Of a stretch of DNA of 64,000 nucleotides, positions 1 through 8,430 are shown piece by piece (the first letter of the stretch is position 1; every line of letters starts with the position of its first letter). The notes below the pieces were generated by a model. It searched no databases. It was not told the origin of the DNA and saw only the letters and a program-made list of their open reading frames with translations. The position numbers and the translations under genes were made by a program. Source of the stretch: Lacticaseibacillus mingshuiensis (lineage in GTDB: Bacteria > Bacillota > Bacilli > Lactobacillales > Lactobacillaceae); the NCBI RefSeq assembly GCF_016861785.1, contig NZ_BOLS01000003.1:1-64000 (forward strand). The letters are read 5' to 3'.

Positions 1-2
1 AA

Positions 3-1472
3 GCGAGTGAGTCCAACTCGACTGCGTCGAGTGCCGAAAGTGTGGCCTCGAGTGCAGCATCCGAGTATCCGGATGATCCAACTGTCTCGAGTGCGGCTTC
101 TACAGCAAGCTCCGCAGCGTCTGATGCCTCAACAGCCGAATCAATTGCCTCCAGTGCTGCTTCGGTAGCCTCGAGTGCAGCAAGTGAAGGCGATGAAGAG
201 ACTGCAAGCTCAGCGGCTTCTGTCGCAAGCTCGGCAGCCAGTGACGCGAGCTCCGCAGCGGATGTAGCAAGTTCCGCGGCCTCCGATGCTTCAAGCGCCG
301 CAGATAGTCTGGCCTCCTCGGCAGCCTCCAGTGCCGCCAGTTCGGCCGCAAGCAGTGCTGCAAGCTCAGCGGCGAATAGTTCCGCCTCTGAAGCAAGCTC
401 TGCCGCGTCCGAGGCTGGATCTTCAAGCTCAAATGCTTCTAGTGCCAACAGCATCGCCTCAAGTGCTGCCTCGGCTGATCCAGAGAATTCGGAAGTTTCG
501 AGTGCAGCTTCTACGGCTAGCTCGGCGGCATCCACTGCAAGTTCAGCGGCTTCCGTCGCTTCAAGTGCAGCATCTACTGCCTCGAACGCAGCAGAAGCAG
601 GGGACGACAGTACGGCCAGTTCAGCCGCTTCGGTAGCCAGCTCGGCCGCAAGCGAAGCAAGCTCCGCTGCCTCGACTGCGAGCTCCGCTGCTTCAGAAGC
701 TTCTAGCGCCGCTCAGAGTGACGCAGATAGCAAGGCTTCATCCGCTTCATCAAGCGCTGCAAGCAGTTCTGCATCTCAAGCAAGTTCCGCTGCTTCTGAT
801 GCAAGTTCCTCCAGCTCGAATGCTTCCAGCTCTACCAGTGTGGCGTCCAGCGCGGCCTCAGCTGGAAATAGTAGTGCAGCAAGCTCTGCAGCATCTGTTG
901 CTGAGTCGGCCGCAAGCACCGCCAGCTCCGCCGCTTCAACGGCATCCTCTGCGGCTTCTATCGCATCTAGTGCCGCCGAAAGTGATGCAGAGTCCAGTGC
1001 TTCGAGTTCCGCGGGCAGCTCCAATTCCTCTGGCGCTTCCAGTTCTGCAGGAAGTTCCAGCTCCTCGAGTGCCTCCAGTTCCGCGGGTAGCTCAAGTGCT
1101 TCAAGTTCCGCTGGCGCCACGGACAGTTCCAGCTCTTCATCGAGTGCTTCGTCCGCGTCCAGCGCAGGAAGCCATGCTTCCTCTGGGTCCTCATCTGAAT
1201 CCAGCAAGGGAAGTCACGCAGCTTCCACGACCGGGGAAGGTTCAAATGAATCTGGCTCAAACGGGACAGGGTCGAACCCTACTGGCTCAACTGCCAAGTC
1301 TGGTCAGTCCAGTGCTGTGCCGCAATCGCAGAACGCGAATGCCAATAGCCTGCCGCAGACCGGAGATACCGATCAGCGCGGCTTGAGCACGATTGGCGCA
1401 ATGCTTCTCGGGTTGTCCGGGATTCTAGCGCTGTTCGGGCTTGGCGAACGCAAGCGTCGTGATGATAAGTAA
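3..1472 (+). CDS. Ser/Ala-rich LPXTG cell-wall-anchored surface protein (5' end outside window)
   Basis: The reading frame is open to the left edge, so the N-terminus and signal peptide are missing. The visible part is almost entirely low-complexity Ser/Ala repeats with a recurring ASSAAS-X-ASSAAS pattern (X often V, D, E or T), then a more Gly/Asn/Thr-rich linker and a sortase signal: LPQTG, a hydrophobic stretch and a basic tail (GERKRRDDK). The sortase would link it to peptidoglycan. Serine-rich stalks of this kind are often O-glycosylated adhesins in lactobacilli; that role is inference. Serine and alanine codons are well mixed, which lowers DNA-level repetition. Long ORFs in other frames here are artefacts of the biased composition. 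Confidence 0.9.
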   Translation, partial: ASESNSTASSAESVASSAASEYPDDPTVSSAASTASSAASDASTAESIASSAASVASSAASEGDEETASSAASVASSAASDASSAADVASSAASDASSAADSLASSAASSAASSAASSAASSAANSSASEASSAASEAGSSSSNASSANSIASSAASADPENSEVSSAASTASSAASTASSAASVASSAASTASNAAEAGDDSTASSAASVASSAASEASSAASTASSAASEASSAAQSDADSKASSASSSAASSSASQASSAASDASSSSSNASSSTSVASSAASAGNSSAASSAASVAESAASTASSAASTASSAASIASSAAESDAESSASSSAGSSNSSGASSSAGSSSSSSASSSAGSSSASSSAGATDSSSSSSSASSASSAGSHASSGSSSESSKGSHAASTTGEGSNESGSNGTGSNPTGSTAKSGQSSAVPQSQNANANSLPQTGDTDQRGLSTIGAMLLGLSGILALFGLGERKRRDDK

Positions 1473-1512
1473 AAAATAAAGATCGTCATCGTCCAGCTAT
1501 TGATGATCTAAA

Positions 1513-1559
1513 GAAAAAACCCCACAGGATCGGCAAGCCGACCTTGTGAGGCTTTTTTG
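1513..1559 (+). terminator. Intrinsic terminator of the LPXTG gene
   Basis: An imperfect 15-bp stem (CCCCACAGGATCGGC pairing with GCCGACCTTGTGAGG) is followed by a run of six T. It lies about 40 bp after the stop codon. Confidence 0.85.
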
Positions 1560-1635
1560 ATGTGCGTCTCCAAGGAATCCTGATGCTAGGGGAAATGTGG
1601 GAAAAACGAAAACGAGTCGCAACCGCCGCCCCAGA

Positions 1636-1664
1636 ATCAAAAAAGCGAAGCCCACACTTCGCTT
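1636..1664 (-). terminator. Intrinsic terminator of the small membrane protein gene
   Basis: On the minus strand the stem GCGAAG/CTTCGC is followed by a T tract, directly after the stop codon of the gene ending at 1671. Confidence 0.7.
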
Positions 1665-1670
1665 TCCAAC

Positions 1671-1841
1671 TTACTTCTTGATGAAGGTGACATAAGCCCA
1701 GTACAGGCCGGCGACAATGGCGAGAAACAGGATAACTTTGATGATCAGGCCGATCACGGAGCCGACGAATGGTAACAGGACCAGCGCCAAGATGATGATG
1801 ACGACCCAGGTGAGCAACTGCTGGAGTTGAGATTTTGACAT
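1671..1841 (-). CDS. Small two-helix membrane protein, 56 aa
   Basis: A 56-residue ORF starting MSKSQLQQLLTWVV, with ATG preceded by a good ribosome site (AAAGGAG). Most of the chain is hydrophobic and forms two likely membrane helices (about residues 12-30 and 32-52), ending in a short basic tail (FIKK). A terminator follows at once, so it is a single-gene unit. I do not recognise the family; small proteins of this shape are common and poorly characterised in lactobacilli. No catalytic motif is visible. Confidence 0.65.
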   Translation of the reverse strand: MSKSQLQQLLTWVVIIILALVLLPFVGSVIGLIIKVILFLAIVAGLYWAYVTFIKK

Positions 1842-2008
1842 GAGTGTTCTCCTTTCGTAAATAAATTTCTGTTGTCTCTATTATAGCAAAATCCTTCTGC
1901 GTAACTGTATCAGTCCGGTAAAATCAGTCGCAGGACTGAGCCGGTCAAAGCGCCAACACACGCGTTTTTTGCCTGAATGAACAGTGCACGATACAATTGA
2001 ACGACACG

Positions 2009-2059
2009 CAATATATGGCCGGAAGATATAATTTTTCCAATGCTCGCCACTATATCTAG
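2009..2059. promoter_or_regulatory. Two NrdR-box-like operators upstream of nrdD
   Basis: Cores CAATATATGG (2009-2018) and CTATATCTAG (2050-2059) each match 9 of 10 positions of the NrdR core CwAtATaTwG. They are 41 bp apart, four helical turns, a spacing described for tandem NrdR boxes. NrdR is the ATP/dATP-sensing repressor of ribonucleotide reductase genes. Location just ahead of nrdD strengthens the call. Confidence 0.75.
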
Positions 2060-2070
2060 GGGGTGTCGCG

Positions 2071-2079
2071 TGCTATACT
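2071..2079 (+). promoter_or_regulatory. Extended -10 promoter of nrdD
   Basis: TGCTATACT is an extended -10 (TG-N-TATACT) about 30 bp before the start codon. No good -35 is seen; the second NrdR-like box occupies that region, so repressor binding would exclude polymerase. Confidence 0.5.
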
Positions 2080-2110
2080 GAGTCTATCAGTTTGAAAGCG
2101 AGTGAGTGCC

Positions 2111-4297
2111 ATGATCGATCTCAAGGTAAAAATCAATGTGAAAAAGCGCGACGGGCGGAGTGTCGACTTCGACCAGCAGAAGATCACCAACGCGATCATT
2201 AAGGCCGCGCGTGCGGTCGATGGCGACCTGACCCCGGCGGATTATCATCTGATCGATCAGGTCTCGGATGACGCCGTTGCCACGATCTGTGAGCGTTTTG
2301 CAAAAGACGTCCGCATCCCGGAAGTCCAGAGCATCGTCGAACAGGCGTTGCTGGATGCCCATCAGTACGAGTGGGGCAAGGCCTACACGGATTATCGCGT
2401 CCAGCGCGACATCGAGCGCAGCAAGAAGTCTGACGTCAATTACAACGTCCAGCGCCTGCTTGACCGCGATTCCAGTGTTGTCCACGAAAATGCCAACAAG
2501 GATTCCCGCGTTTTTTCCACGCAACGGGATCTGACCGCCGGGGCCGTGGCGAAGGCGATCGGGCTGAAAATGTTGCCGCCTGCCGTTGCCAATGCGCATC
2601 TGCGCGGCGACATCCATTGGCATGACCTCGACTACACGCCATACATGGCTGAGACCAATTGCTGTTTGATCGACTTCAAGGAAATGCTGACACACGGTTT
2701 TTGCATCGGGAACGCCGAAGTCGAAGCGGCGCACTCGATTCAGGTCGCTGTCACCCAGATGACCCAGATCATCGCGAACGTCGCCAGCTCCCAGTACGGC
2801 GGCTGCTCGTCGGACCGCACCGATGAAGTGCTGGCGCCATTTGCCGAGAAGAATTATCAAAAACACTTGGCGGAGGCCCAGACGCTGCCGATCGATGAGG
2901 CCGCGGCGGAGAAGTTTGCCAAGGAGCGGACCAAAAAAGATATCTACGACGCCCTTCAGACGCTGGAATACCAGGTCAACACCTTGTATTCAACGCAAGG
3001 TCAAACGCCTTTTGTGACGGTTGGTTTCGGGCTTGGCACCAGCTGGATCGAACGCGAGATTCAAAAAGACATTCTGAAGATCCGCATTGCTGGACTCGGC
3101 AAGGAAAAACGCACCGCGATCTTCCCAAAGCTGGTTTTCACCCTCAAGCGTGGGCTCAACCTGAATCCCGAGGATCCGAATTACGACGTCAAGCAGCTCG
3201 CCCTCGAATGCGCGACCAAGCGGATGTACCCGGATGTGCTGTCCTACGACAAGATCGTCGATTTGACTGGCTCGTTCAAGGCGCCGATGGGATGCCGATC
3301 CTTCCTGCAGGGCTGGAAGGATCCGGAGACCGGCAAGGAAGTGAACGCCGGCCGCATGAACCTCGGCGTCATCACCTTGAACCTGCCGCGAATCGCGATG
3401 GAGTCCAAGGGGGATCAAAAGAAGTTCTGGGACATTCTCGAACAGCGCCTCGCCATCTGCAAGGAAGGCCTGGTCTACAAGGTCGAACGCGCCAAGCAGG
3501 CCACCCCGGAGTCCGCGCCGATTCTTTACAAGTATGGCGCCTTTGGCAAGCGGCTGAACGACGACCAGAAAGTCGACGAGCTGTTCAAGAATTCACGCGC
3601 CACTGTTTCCCTGGGCTACATCGGCCTCTATGAAGTCGGCACCGTCTTTTACGGCTCGGACTGGGAAAAGAATCCGGATGCCAAGGCCTTTTCGCTGGCT
3701 GTCGTCAAGGATCTGTATGACCATTGTGTCGCCTGGGAAAAAGAATACGGCTATCATTTTTCCGTGTACGGTACGCCGTCTGAAAGTCTGACCGACACGT
3801 TTGCGCGGCTGGACAAGAAGCGCTTCGGTGTCGTCAAGGACATCACGGACAAGGATTACTACACGAATTCCTTCCACTATGATGTGCGCAAGGCGCCGAC
3901 GCCGTTTGAGAAGCTCGATTTTGAAAAAGATTACCCGCAGTATTGTTCCGGGGGGTTCATCCACTACTGCGAATATCCGAACCTCAAGCAAAATCCGAAG
4001 GCGCTGGAAGCCGTGTGGGACTATGCTTACGACAAGATCGGCTATCTGGGCACCAACACGCCGATCGATCAGTGCTTCGAGTGCGGCTTCAAGGGCGAGT
4101 TCAAGGCGACGGAGAAAGGGTACGAATGCCCGCAATGTGGCAACCACAACCCGGACACCTGTGATGTCGTCAAGCGGCTGTGCGGCTACCTCGGCAACCC
4201 GAATAAGCGGCCGATGGTGCACGGACGCCAGGAAGAGATCATTCATCGCAAGAAACATTTGGTGCTCGGCAACGACAATCTGGCCGGCCAAGCGTAA
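2111..4297 (+). CDS. nrdD: Anaerobic (class III) ribonucleoside-triphosphate reductase
   Basis: NrdD reduces ribonucleoside triphosphates to dNTPs without oxygen, using a glycyl radical. The 728-aa product has an N-terminal ATP-cone (about residues 1-100, starting KVKINVKKRDGRSVDF), the catalytic barrel, a C-terminal Cys4 zinc site (about C655, C658, C673, C676) and the glycyl radical motif RLCGYLG with Gly near residue 692. ATG at 2111 was chosen; a GTG at 2102 in frame is possible. It is normally paired with the radical-SAM activase NrdG, which is not next to it: a terminator and an opposing gene follow. Two NrdR-like boxes lie upstream. Confidence 0.95.
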   Translation: MIDLKVKINVKKRDGRSVDFDQQKITNAIIKAARAVDGDLTPADYHLIDQVSDDAVATICERFAKDVRIPEVQSIVEQALLDAHQYEWGKAYTDYRVQRDIERSKKSDVNYNVQRLLDRDSSVVHENANKDSRVFSTQRDLTAGAVAKAIGLKMLPPAVANAHLRGDIHWHDLDYTPYMAETNCCLIDFKEMLTHGFCIGNAEVEAAHSIQVAVTQMTQIIANVASSQYGGCSSDRTDEVLAPFAEKNYQKHLAEAQTLPIDEAAAEKFAKERTKKDIYDALQTLEYQVNTLYSTQGQTPFVTVGFGLGTSWIEREIQKDILKIRIAGLGKEKRTAIFPKLVFTLKRGLNLNPEDPNYDVKQLALECATKRMYPDVLSYDKIVDLTGSFKAPMGCRSFLQGWKDPETGKEVNAGRMNLGVITLNLPRIAMESKGDQKKFWDILEQRLAICKEGLVYKVERAKQATPESAPILYKYGAFGKRLNDDQKVDELFKNSRATVSLGYIGLYEVGTVFYGSDWEKNPDAKAFSLAVVKDLYDHCVAWEKEYGYHFSVYGTPSESLTDTFARLDKKRFGVVKDITDKDYYTNSFHYDVRKAPTPFEKLDFEKDYPQYCSGGFIHYCEYPNLKQNPKALEAVWDYAYDKIGYLGTNTPIDQCFECGFKGEFKATEKGYECPQCGNHNPDTCDVVKRLCGYLGNPNKRPMVHGRQEEIIHRKKHLVLGNDNLAGQA

Positions 4298-4298
4298 T

Positions 4299-4343
4299 GA
4301 AAAAACCAGCGATCGCAGCGACTGCGACGGCTGGTTTTTTTAT
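4299..4343. terminator. Bidirectional terminator between nrdD and the MFS gene
   Basis: AAAACCAGC...GCTGGTTTT with an inner GCAG/CTGC pairing, and A and T tracts on the two sides. It can end both converging transcripts. Confidence 0.85.
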
Positions 4344-4385
4344 TGTAGAAAAATTTCAGGGCACGTTTTCGCTGGACAGCTCCAG

Positions 4386-5717
4386 TCACGCTTCGGCGGC
4401 TGAATCGGCAACCGGTTCCGCAACCGGCTCAGGCACCTGATTTTCGGGCCGCTCGAGCAATTTTTCCCGGCGCATCTGGGTCATGATGGCGAGGGTCAGG
4501 CTGACCAGAATCAGGCCGGTGACGCCGAAAATCGGGCCGGCTGCGACGCGGTCAAATAGCATCCCAAAGAACAGGGTCCCCACTGGATTCAGAAGCGTGG
4601 ACATCATGCCCTGAAGCGAGAACACGCGGCCTTGCAGATCGGCGGGAATCAGTTGTTGCATCAGGGTGCCGATCGGCGTGTTGATCAGGACGATGAGCAC
4701 GCCGCTTGCCACGTTCAGCGCGAGGTAATATAGCACGTTGACCGCGCTTGGCCAGTGGAAAAGCAGCGGCAGGCCGTTGAGCATCAGCATCGCGCCCATC
4801 ACCGCGATGAAGCGAAACGAGATCAGAATCGGGTGATGGCGAAAATGCAGGACGGACAGCAGCAGGCCGCCGGTGAACATGCCGACCGCAAAGCCCGCAT
4901 CAGTCACGCCGTATTGCGTGTTCGATAGCTTCAAGGTGTGGACCAGCAGATAGGGCAGGCCCACGTTCAACGAGGCAAAAAAGAAATTGATCGCCGCCGA
5001 GGACACGGACAACAGCAACATCAGCCGCTGATTGGCCAGGTAGTGAAACCCGGTGCGGAAATTTGCCCAGACGGATTCGCGCGGTTCAGGGTCGGGGACC
5101 GGCGTGTTAGTGCGGCGCTCTGTCGTCACCGGCTGAAACTTCAGCATCATGATGCAGCCCAGCGCGACGAGTTCAAAGCCGATCTCGATCAAGGCGAACA
5201 CATCGATCGAGACCACGGTGTATACCAGCGCGCCCAAGATCGGCGCCAGGAATGTGGCCAGTGAGCTGATCGACTGGTTGAGCGAGTTGACCTGTTGCAG
5301 GCGGCTCGTCGGGAATAATTGAATCAGACTCGCCGTCAGTGCCGTTCCCAGAAAATTGTCGGTGATCTGCAAAATAATGATCAGCCCGATCAACTCCGGA
5401 TAGTACTGCGCCGGCCAGGTGTGAAAGACCAGCGCAAACGCCAAGAGGCCGAGACTGGTCGTGATCTGCGCGGCGATCATGATTTTGCGGTGCGCCATCG
5501 TGTCGACCACATAGCCGACAAACGGTGTGAGCACCAGCGCCACCAGTGGACCGGTGATGAGGCTGATGCCCATCGACAAGGCAGAGCCGGTGCGGCGCAG
5601 GATGTACAGGCCAATGGCAAACGACAACATGCCGCTGCCAAATGTGCCGGCGAAGCGCAAAATCAATAGTTTGACGATCTGCGCATCAAAGCGCTTGGGG
5701 GTCGCAGTCTCGGTCAT
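4386..5717 (-). CDS. MFS transporter (multidrug/EntS-like exporter type)
   Basis: A 443-aa, 12-helix major facilitator protein with the typical cytoplasmic loop after helix 2 (FVGYVVDTMAHRK, a motif A variant) and a central loop around residues 195-215. The sequence type resembles the MFS_3/enterobactin-exporter group seen in many lactobacilli, so a small-molecule export role is likely but the substrate cannot be told. ATG 5717 has a ribosome site (AGAAAGAAG) about 8 nt upstream; a GTG at 5726 is an alternative. The C-terminal tail is Glu/Ala/Pro-rich. Monocistronic between nrdD (convergent) and the LiaF-like gene. Confidence 0.85.
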   Translation of the reverse strand: MTETATPKRFDAQIVKLLILRFAGTFGSGMLSFAIGLYILRRTGSALSMGISLITGPLVALVLTPFVGYVVDTMAHRKIMIAAQITTSLGLLAFALVFHTWPAQYYPELIGLIIILQITDNFLGTALTASLIQLFPTSRLQQVNSLNQSISSLATFLAPILGALVYTVVSIDVFALIEIGFELVALGCIMMLKFQPVTTERRTNTPVPDPEPRESVWANFRTGFHYLANQRLMLLLSVSSAAINFFFASLNVGLPYLLVHTLKLSNTQYGVTDAGFAVGMFTGGLLLSVLHFRHHPILISFRFIAVMGAMLMLNGLPLLFHWPSAVNVLYYLALNVASGVLIVLINTPIGTLMQQLIPADLQGRVFSLQGMMSTLLNPVGTLFFGMLFDRVAAGPIFGVTGLILVSLTLAIMTQMRREKLLERPENQVPEPVAEPVADSAAEA

Positions 5718-5750
5718 GACGGTCACTTCTTTCTATTTTTCAACGCAACA

Positions 5751-6488
5751 TCAGATATAGTGGACGGTCAGCTCGCCCATGCTCATGCGGCCGGTCAGAT
5801 GCACTACCGGCCCGAGTTGATCCGCCTGGGTGCCTTTTTCCGTGAGCTCGGCGGCGAAGGTCTGGAGCTGATTATCGATGCGCCAATCGCGCGGCACGAA
5901 GAGCTCGAGCTCACCCATTTTCGCATCGAGGTCGATGGTGGCCTCGCCGGCAGGAATCTCGCTGCCGTCAAAATAGATCTTGGCATCGCCCATCTGCATG
6001 TCGATCTGCGCGGCGCGAAAATCGGGGAGCTGCACATACCGCACCGCGTTGCCGAGCCGGACGTGAATCTTCACGAGCTGGTCCTCCGAGGCGGCGATGG
6101 TCTCGGTGGAGTCGCCAATTTTTGTGGACCCGTTGACGATCACCTTGAGGCCATGACTGCGGTCGCGTTTTTGCAAAGGAGAAAGAATCATCGAGAGGCC
6201 AATGCTGAGCAGAAGCGCCGCACCGAGAATGGTCCAGGGCACAAGCCGCGTGATGCCCAGCGGATGAGCGAAGAGAATCGCCAGAAACGCCAGGGAAAAA
6301 ACGATGCCGGGGGCGCTGATCTCGCCGATACTCTGGAAAAAGGTGGCGCTGAGGATCAGGCCGAAGACGATCTGCCAGAAGGTGAGGTGAAGGGTGAACC
6401 AGCCCATTTGACTGCCGATCAAGACGACCGCCGAGGCGAGGAAGAACAGGCCCCAGAACCACTGGCTCCATTTAGAATTCGTTGACAT
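5751..6488 (-). CDS. LiaF-like membrane protein (cell-envelope stress response type)
   Basis: A 245-aa protein with four likely membrane helices in the first 110 residues and a C-terminal LiaF-type beta-rich domain (about 135-245: KIHVRLGNAVRYVQLPDF, then IDLDAKMGELELFVPRDW). LiaF proteins modulate envelope-stress signalling in Firmicutes. Here the partner is a LytTR regulator rather than a LiaRS two-component system. Its ATG overlaps the TGA of the LytTR frame by one base (TGATG), so translation is coupled. Because the upstream regulator looks frameshifted, the output of this pair may be lost; the membrane protein itself is intact. Confidence 0.8.
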   Translation of the reverse strand: MSTNSKWSQWFWGLFFLASAVVLIGSQMGWFTLHLTFWQIVFGLILSATFFQSIGEISAPGIVFSLAFLAILFAHPLGITRLVPWTILGAALLLSIGLSMILSPLQKRDRSHGLKVIVNGSTKIGDSTETIAASEDQLVKIHVRLGNAVRYVQLPDFRAAQIDMQMGDAKIYFDGSEIPAGEATIDLDAKMGELELFVPRDWRIDNQLQTFAAELTEKGTQADQLGPVVHLTGRMSMGELTVHYI

Positions 6489-6929
6489 CAATATCCCCTC
6501 ATTTCATTGAGCCGCGCGACCAACTCTTTGTAGTAGCGGCGCGAGGCGTAGACAGTTTTATGTGAGTCGTGGAACGTCACCAAGCAATTGGACACGGAGC
6601 GGTTGAACCCGCTGATCTGGGTGAGGTTGACGATGCTGGATTTCGCGACTTGCAGAAATTCGGCCGGCAAGCACATACAATTTTTCGTTGGTGGTGAACA
6701 GCTGCTCGCGCGTGTGGACCTGAAGCAGGCGGCCAGCGGTTTCGATGAACAAGACCTCGCTCAGCGCCACGAACGTCTCGGTGCTTCCTTGAAAAACAGG
6801 TAGTGCCGCCGGGACATCGTGCGCTTGAAGCTGCGCCTGGATCGCCTGCACGCGACTGTCGCCGGCTGGGGCGCGAATGATCACTTCGGGTTCTTTCAAC
6901 GTGTCGTCTTCTTCGATCCGGATCCTCAT
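6488..6929 (-). pseudogene. LytTR-domain transcriptional regulator, apparently frameshifted
   Basis: The N-terminal part (start 6929, ATG behind a strong AAAGGAGG site) reads MRIRIEEDDTLKEPEVIIR... and includes the LytTR signature EVLFIETAGRLLQVHT, up to FTTNEKLY near 6680. The C-terminal half of the same domain (LPAEFLQVAKSSIVNLTQ, then RSVSN, VYASRRYYKELVARL) continues in another frame to the stop at 6488. About four residues between KLY and LPAEF seem to be missing compared with usual family members, consistent with an 11-nt deletion. An assembly error or programmed frameshift are alternatives. The intact gene would be a receiver-less LytTR activator working with the LiaF-like protein. Confidence 0.7.
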
Positions 6930-7089
6930 CCGCGCCCCTCCTTTCTGAGTACATCATTATTACACCATTAAAAAGCGATAAGCGAAACCTCTTTGACGTG
7001 ACCGGTCAAAAATCGTGCCTGAGCGGTTGACTAAGATGGGGAAGGAAGGGGTATCACGGGGGGCAGATCCGCGGTCATCTTTCTTGGGA

Positions 7090-7477
7090 GCGGTGCCCCA
7101 CCATCCCGCGGGCCTTCACACCCTTTTATAGTTGGGTTCCGGCGAGCAGGGGTGGACATCTAACAGTCTTGTGCACTCGAGGCGAAGGGCGCCTCAAGCA
7201 CCCCGCTACGACCCCTTTTATAGTCGGGCTGCGGTGCGCATGGTCGAGACAGCTAGGTACGCCCATCACTCGATGGCTAAGTGCGCCATCAAGTGATGGG
7301 CTAGCCTACCTGCTCGACCATAAGCGCGCACCTCCGCACCCTTGCCTTCACCCCCTGTAGTCGGGTTCCGGCCCGCATGGTGGGGTCATCTAGTCGTCCT
7401 GGTCGCCTGATGGCCAAGTGCACCATCAACCGCCCAGGCCGAACTAGCTGCCCCACCATCCCGCGGTCCTCCACCCC
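7090..7477 (-). repeat. Family B hairpin repeats: two full copies and two fragments
   Basis: Full copies lie at about 7222-7341 and 7359-7477, a truncated copy at 7130-7214 and an end fragment at 7090-7124. In the opposite sense each full copy runs from GGGTGCG to GCCCAACT. Each folds into one long imperfect hairpin: an outer stem (GGTCGAG/CTCGACC in the first, GGTGGGG/CCCCACC in the second), a middle stem (CCCATCAC/GTGATGGG in the first) and an inner stem (GATGGC/GCCATC). The stems differ between copies but remain paired. Confidence 0.85.
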
Positions 7478-7580
7478 CTGGAATCAAAAAAATGGCCGCC
7501 CTGGGTGGGGGCGACCAAAGGAGTAAGGATTGACCAGCCGCTGGGTGGGCGACTGGCGATTTTTACTTGGAGGAGTAAAA

Positions 7581-7745
7581 ATGAAAAAGTTGGGTATGGG
7601 TATGGAAACGAGTGGGTGGCTCGTTTCTATGTTTCCTATACTAAAGGCGAAATGTGAAGAAAATGTGACGAAATCGGCCAAATGTTGTGAAAGTGACGAG
7701 GTGTCGGCACAATATTTAGACAACCGTCCGCGAGACACGGACTGA
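7581..7745 (+). CDS. Possible small Cys-containing peptide, 54 aa
   Basis: ATG at 7581 follows an excellent ribosome site (TTGGAGGAGTAAAA). The product is MKKLGMGMETSGWLVSMFPI followed by a polar tail with Cys at residues 25, 35 and 36. No signal peptide or known family is recognised. The region sits between repeat copies and the next gene, and a perfect 8-bp inverted repeat (GAAACGAG/CTCGTTTC, about 7607-7629) lies inside it. It could be a real short peptide or a leftover with a chance ribosome site. Confidence 0.3.
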   Translation: MKKLGMGMETSGWLVSMFPILKAKCEENVTKSAKCCESDEVSAQYLDNRPRDTD

Positions 7746-7837
7746 CAGTGGCATTTTCGTGAGGACGCGTTATCCGAGTCGTTTCAGTTGCCTTTTTTCC
7801 CGTCCGCTTCTATGATTTGGGCAAAGGGGATGAGTCT

Positions 7838-8218
7838 ATGGAAATTCGTTTTGATGAAGGGTCGATCAAGAAGTTGACGCCGCATCTCGGCGCCGATAAA
7901 AAGTTGTTGCTGACGTTTGAAGATGGCGTCGGCCCGTATTCGCAACATGCGATGATCCACATGCAGACGCAGTTCAGCTTCAATGTGGTGCCGGCCAGTG
8001 AGGCGACGCCGGATTATGAGCAGACCGTCGACAGCAATCTTGGCCCAGTTTTGATCAAAGGCTACTCGCAAGAAGATCTCGACCCGCACATGGTGGTGCA
8101 TTTCCACCCGACCACTGACACGATGGCGCTGAACGGGGATGGCGGGGAGATCGATGGCAACCTCGGTTTCATCGATTTTACTGAACCCAACGGCATCCGC
8201 GACAACCCGGCGCGCTGA
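7838..8218 (+). CDS. Iron-sulfur biosynthesis-fold (HesB/YqkB-like) protein without cysteines
   Basis: A 126-aa protein starting MEIRFDEGSIKKLTPHL with the layout of the small HesB/IscA-like family common in lactobacilli (annotated there as iron-sulfur cluster biosynthesis family proteins). The start has AAAGGGGATGAGTCT in front. No cysteine is present, so it lacks the cluster-binding residues of true A-type carriers and its role is open. Standalone gene with its own terminator. Confidence 0.6.
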   Translation: MEIRFDEGSIKKLTPHLGADKKLLLTFEDGVGPYSQHAMIHMQTQFSFNVVPASEATPDYEQTVDSNLGPVLIKGYSQEDLDPHMVVHFHPTTDTMALNGDGGEIDGNLGFIDFTEPNGIRDNPAR

Positions 8219-8277
8219 GGCGAGGCACGGCGGTCGAAAGGACACACGCACCGAAAACACAATTGAATATAACGCAT

Positions 8278-8318
8278 GACCGGTGACTTGTTGTGAAAAT
8301 AGTCACCGGTCTTTTGTT
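8278..8318 (+). terminator. Intrinsic terminator
   Basis: Stem GACCGGTGAC/GTCACCGGTC followed by TTTTGTT, about 60 bp after the preceding stop. Confidence 0.85.
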
Positions 8319-8430
8319 GTCCCGTGGCGTTCTCGGCGCAAAATGAAATGTTATGAAAACACACTATCAGAAACGCCGCGAGTGGTGTAAAATCATCGTG
8401 ACATAAGAAGTAACGGTGGAGGAATGTATT

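Noticed and set aside
100-1386. Long ORFs in other frames within the Ser/Ala-rich gene
   Set aside because: Stop codons are rare because of biased composition; their products are low-complexity and lack start signals.
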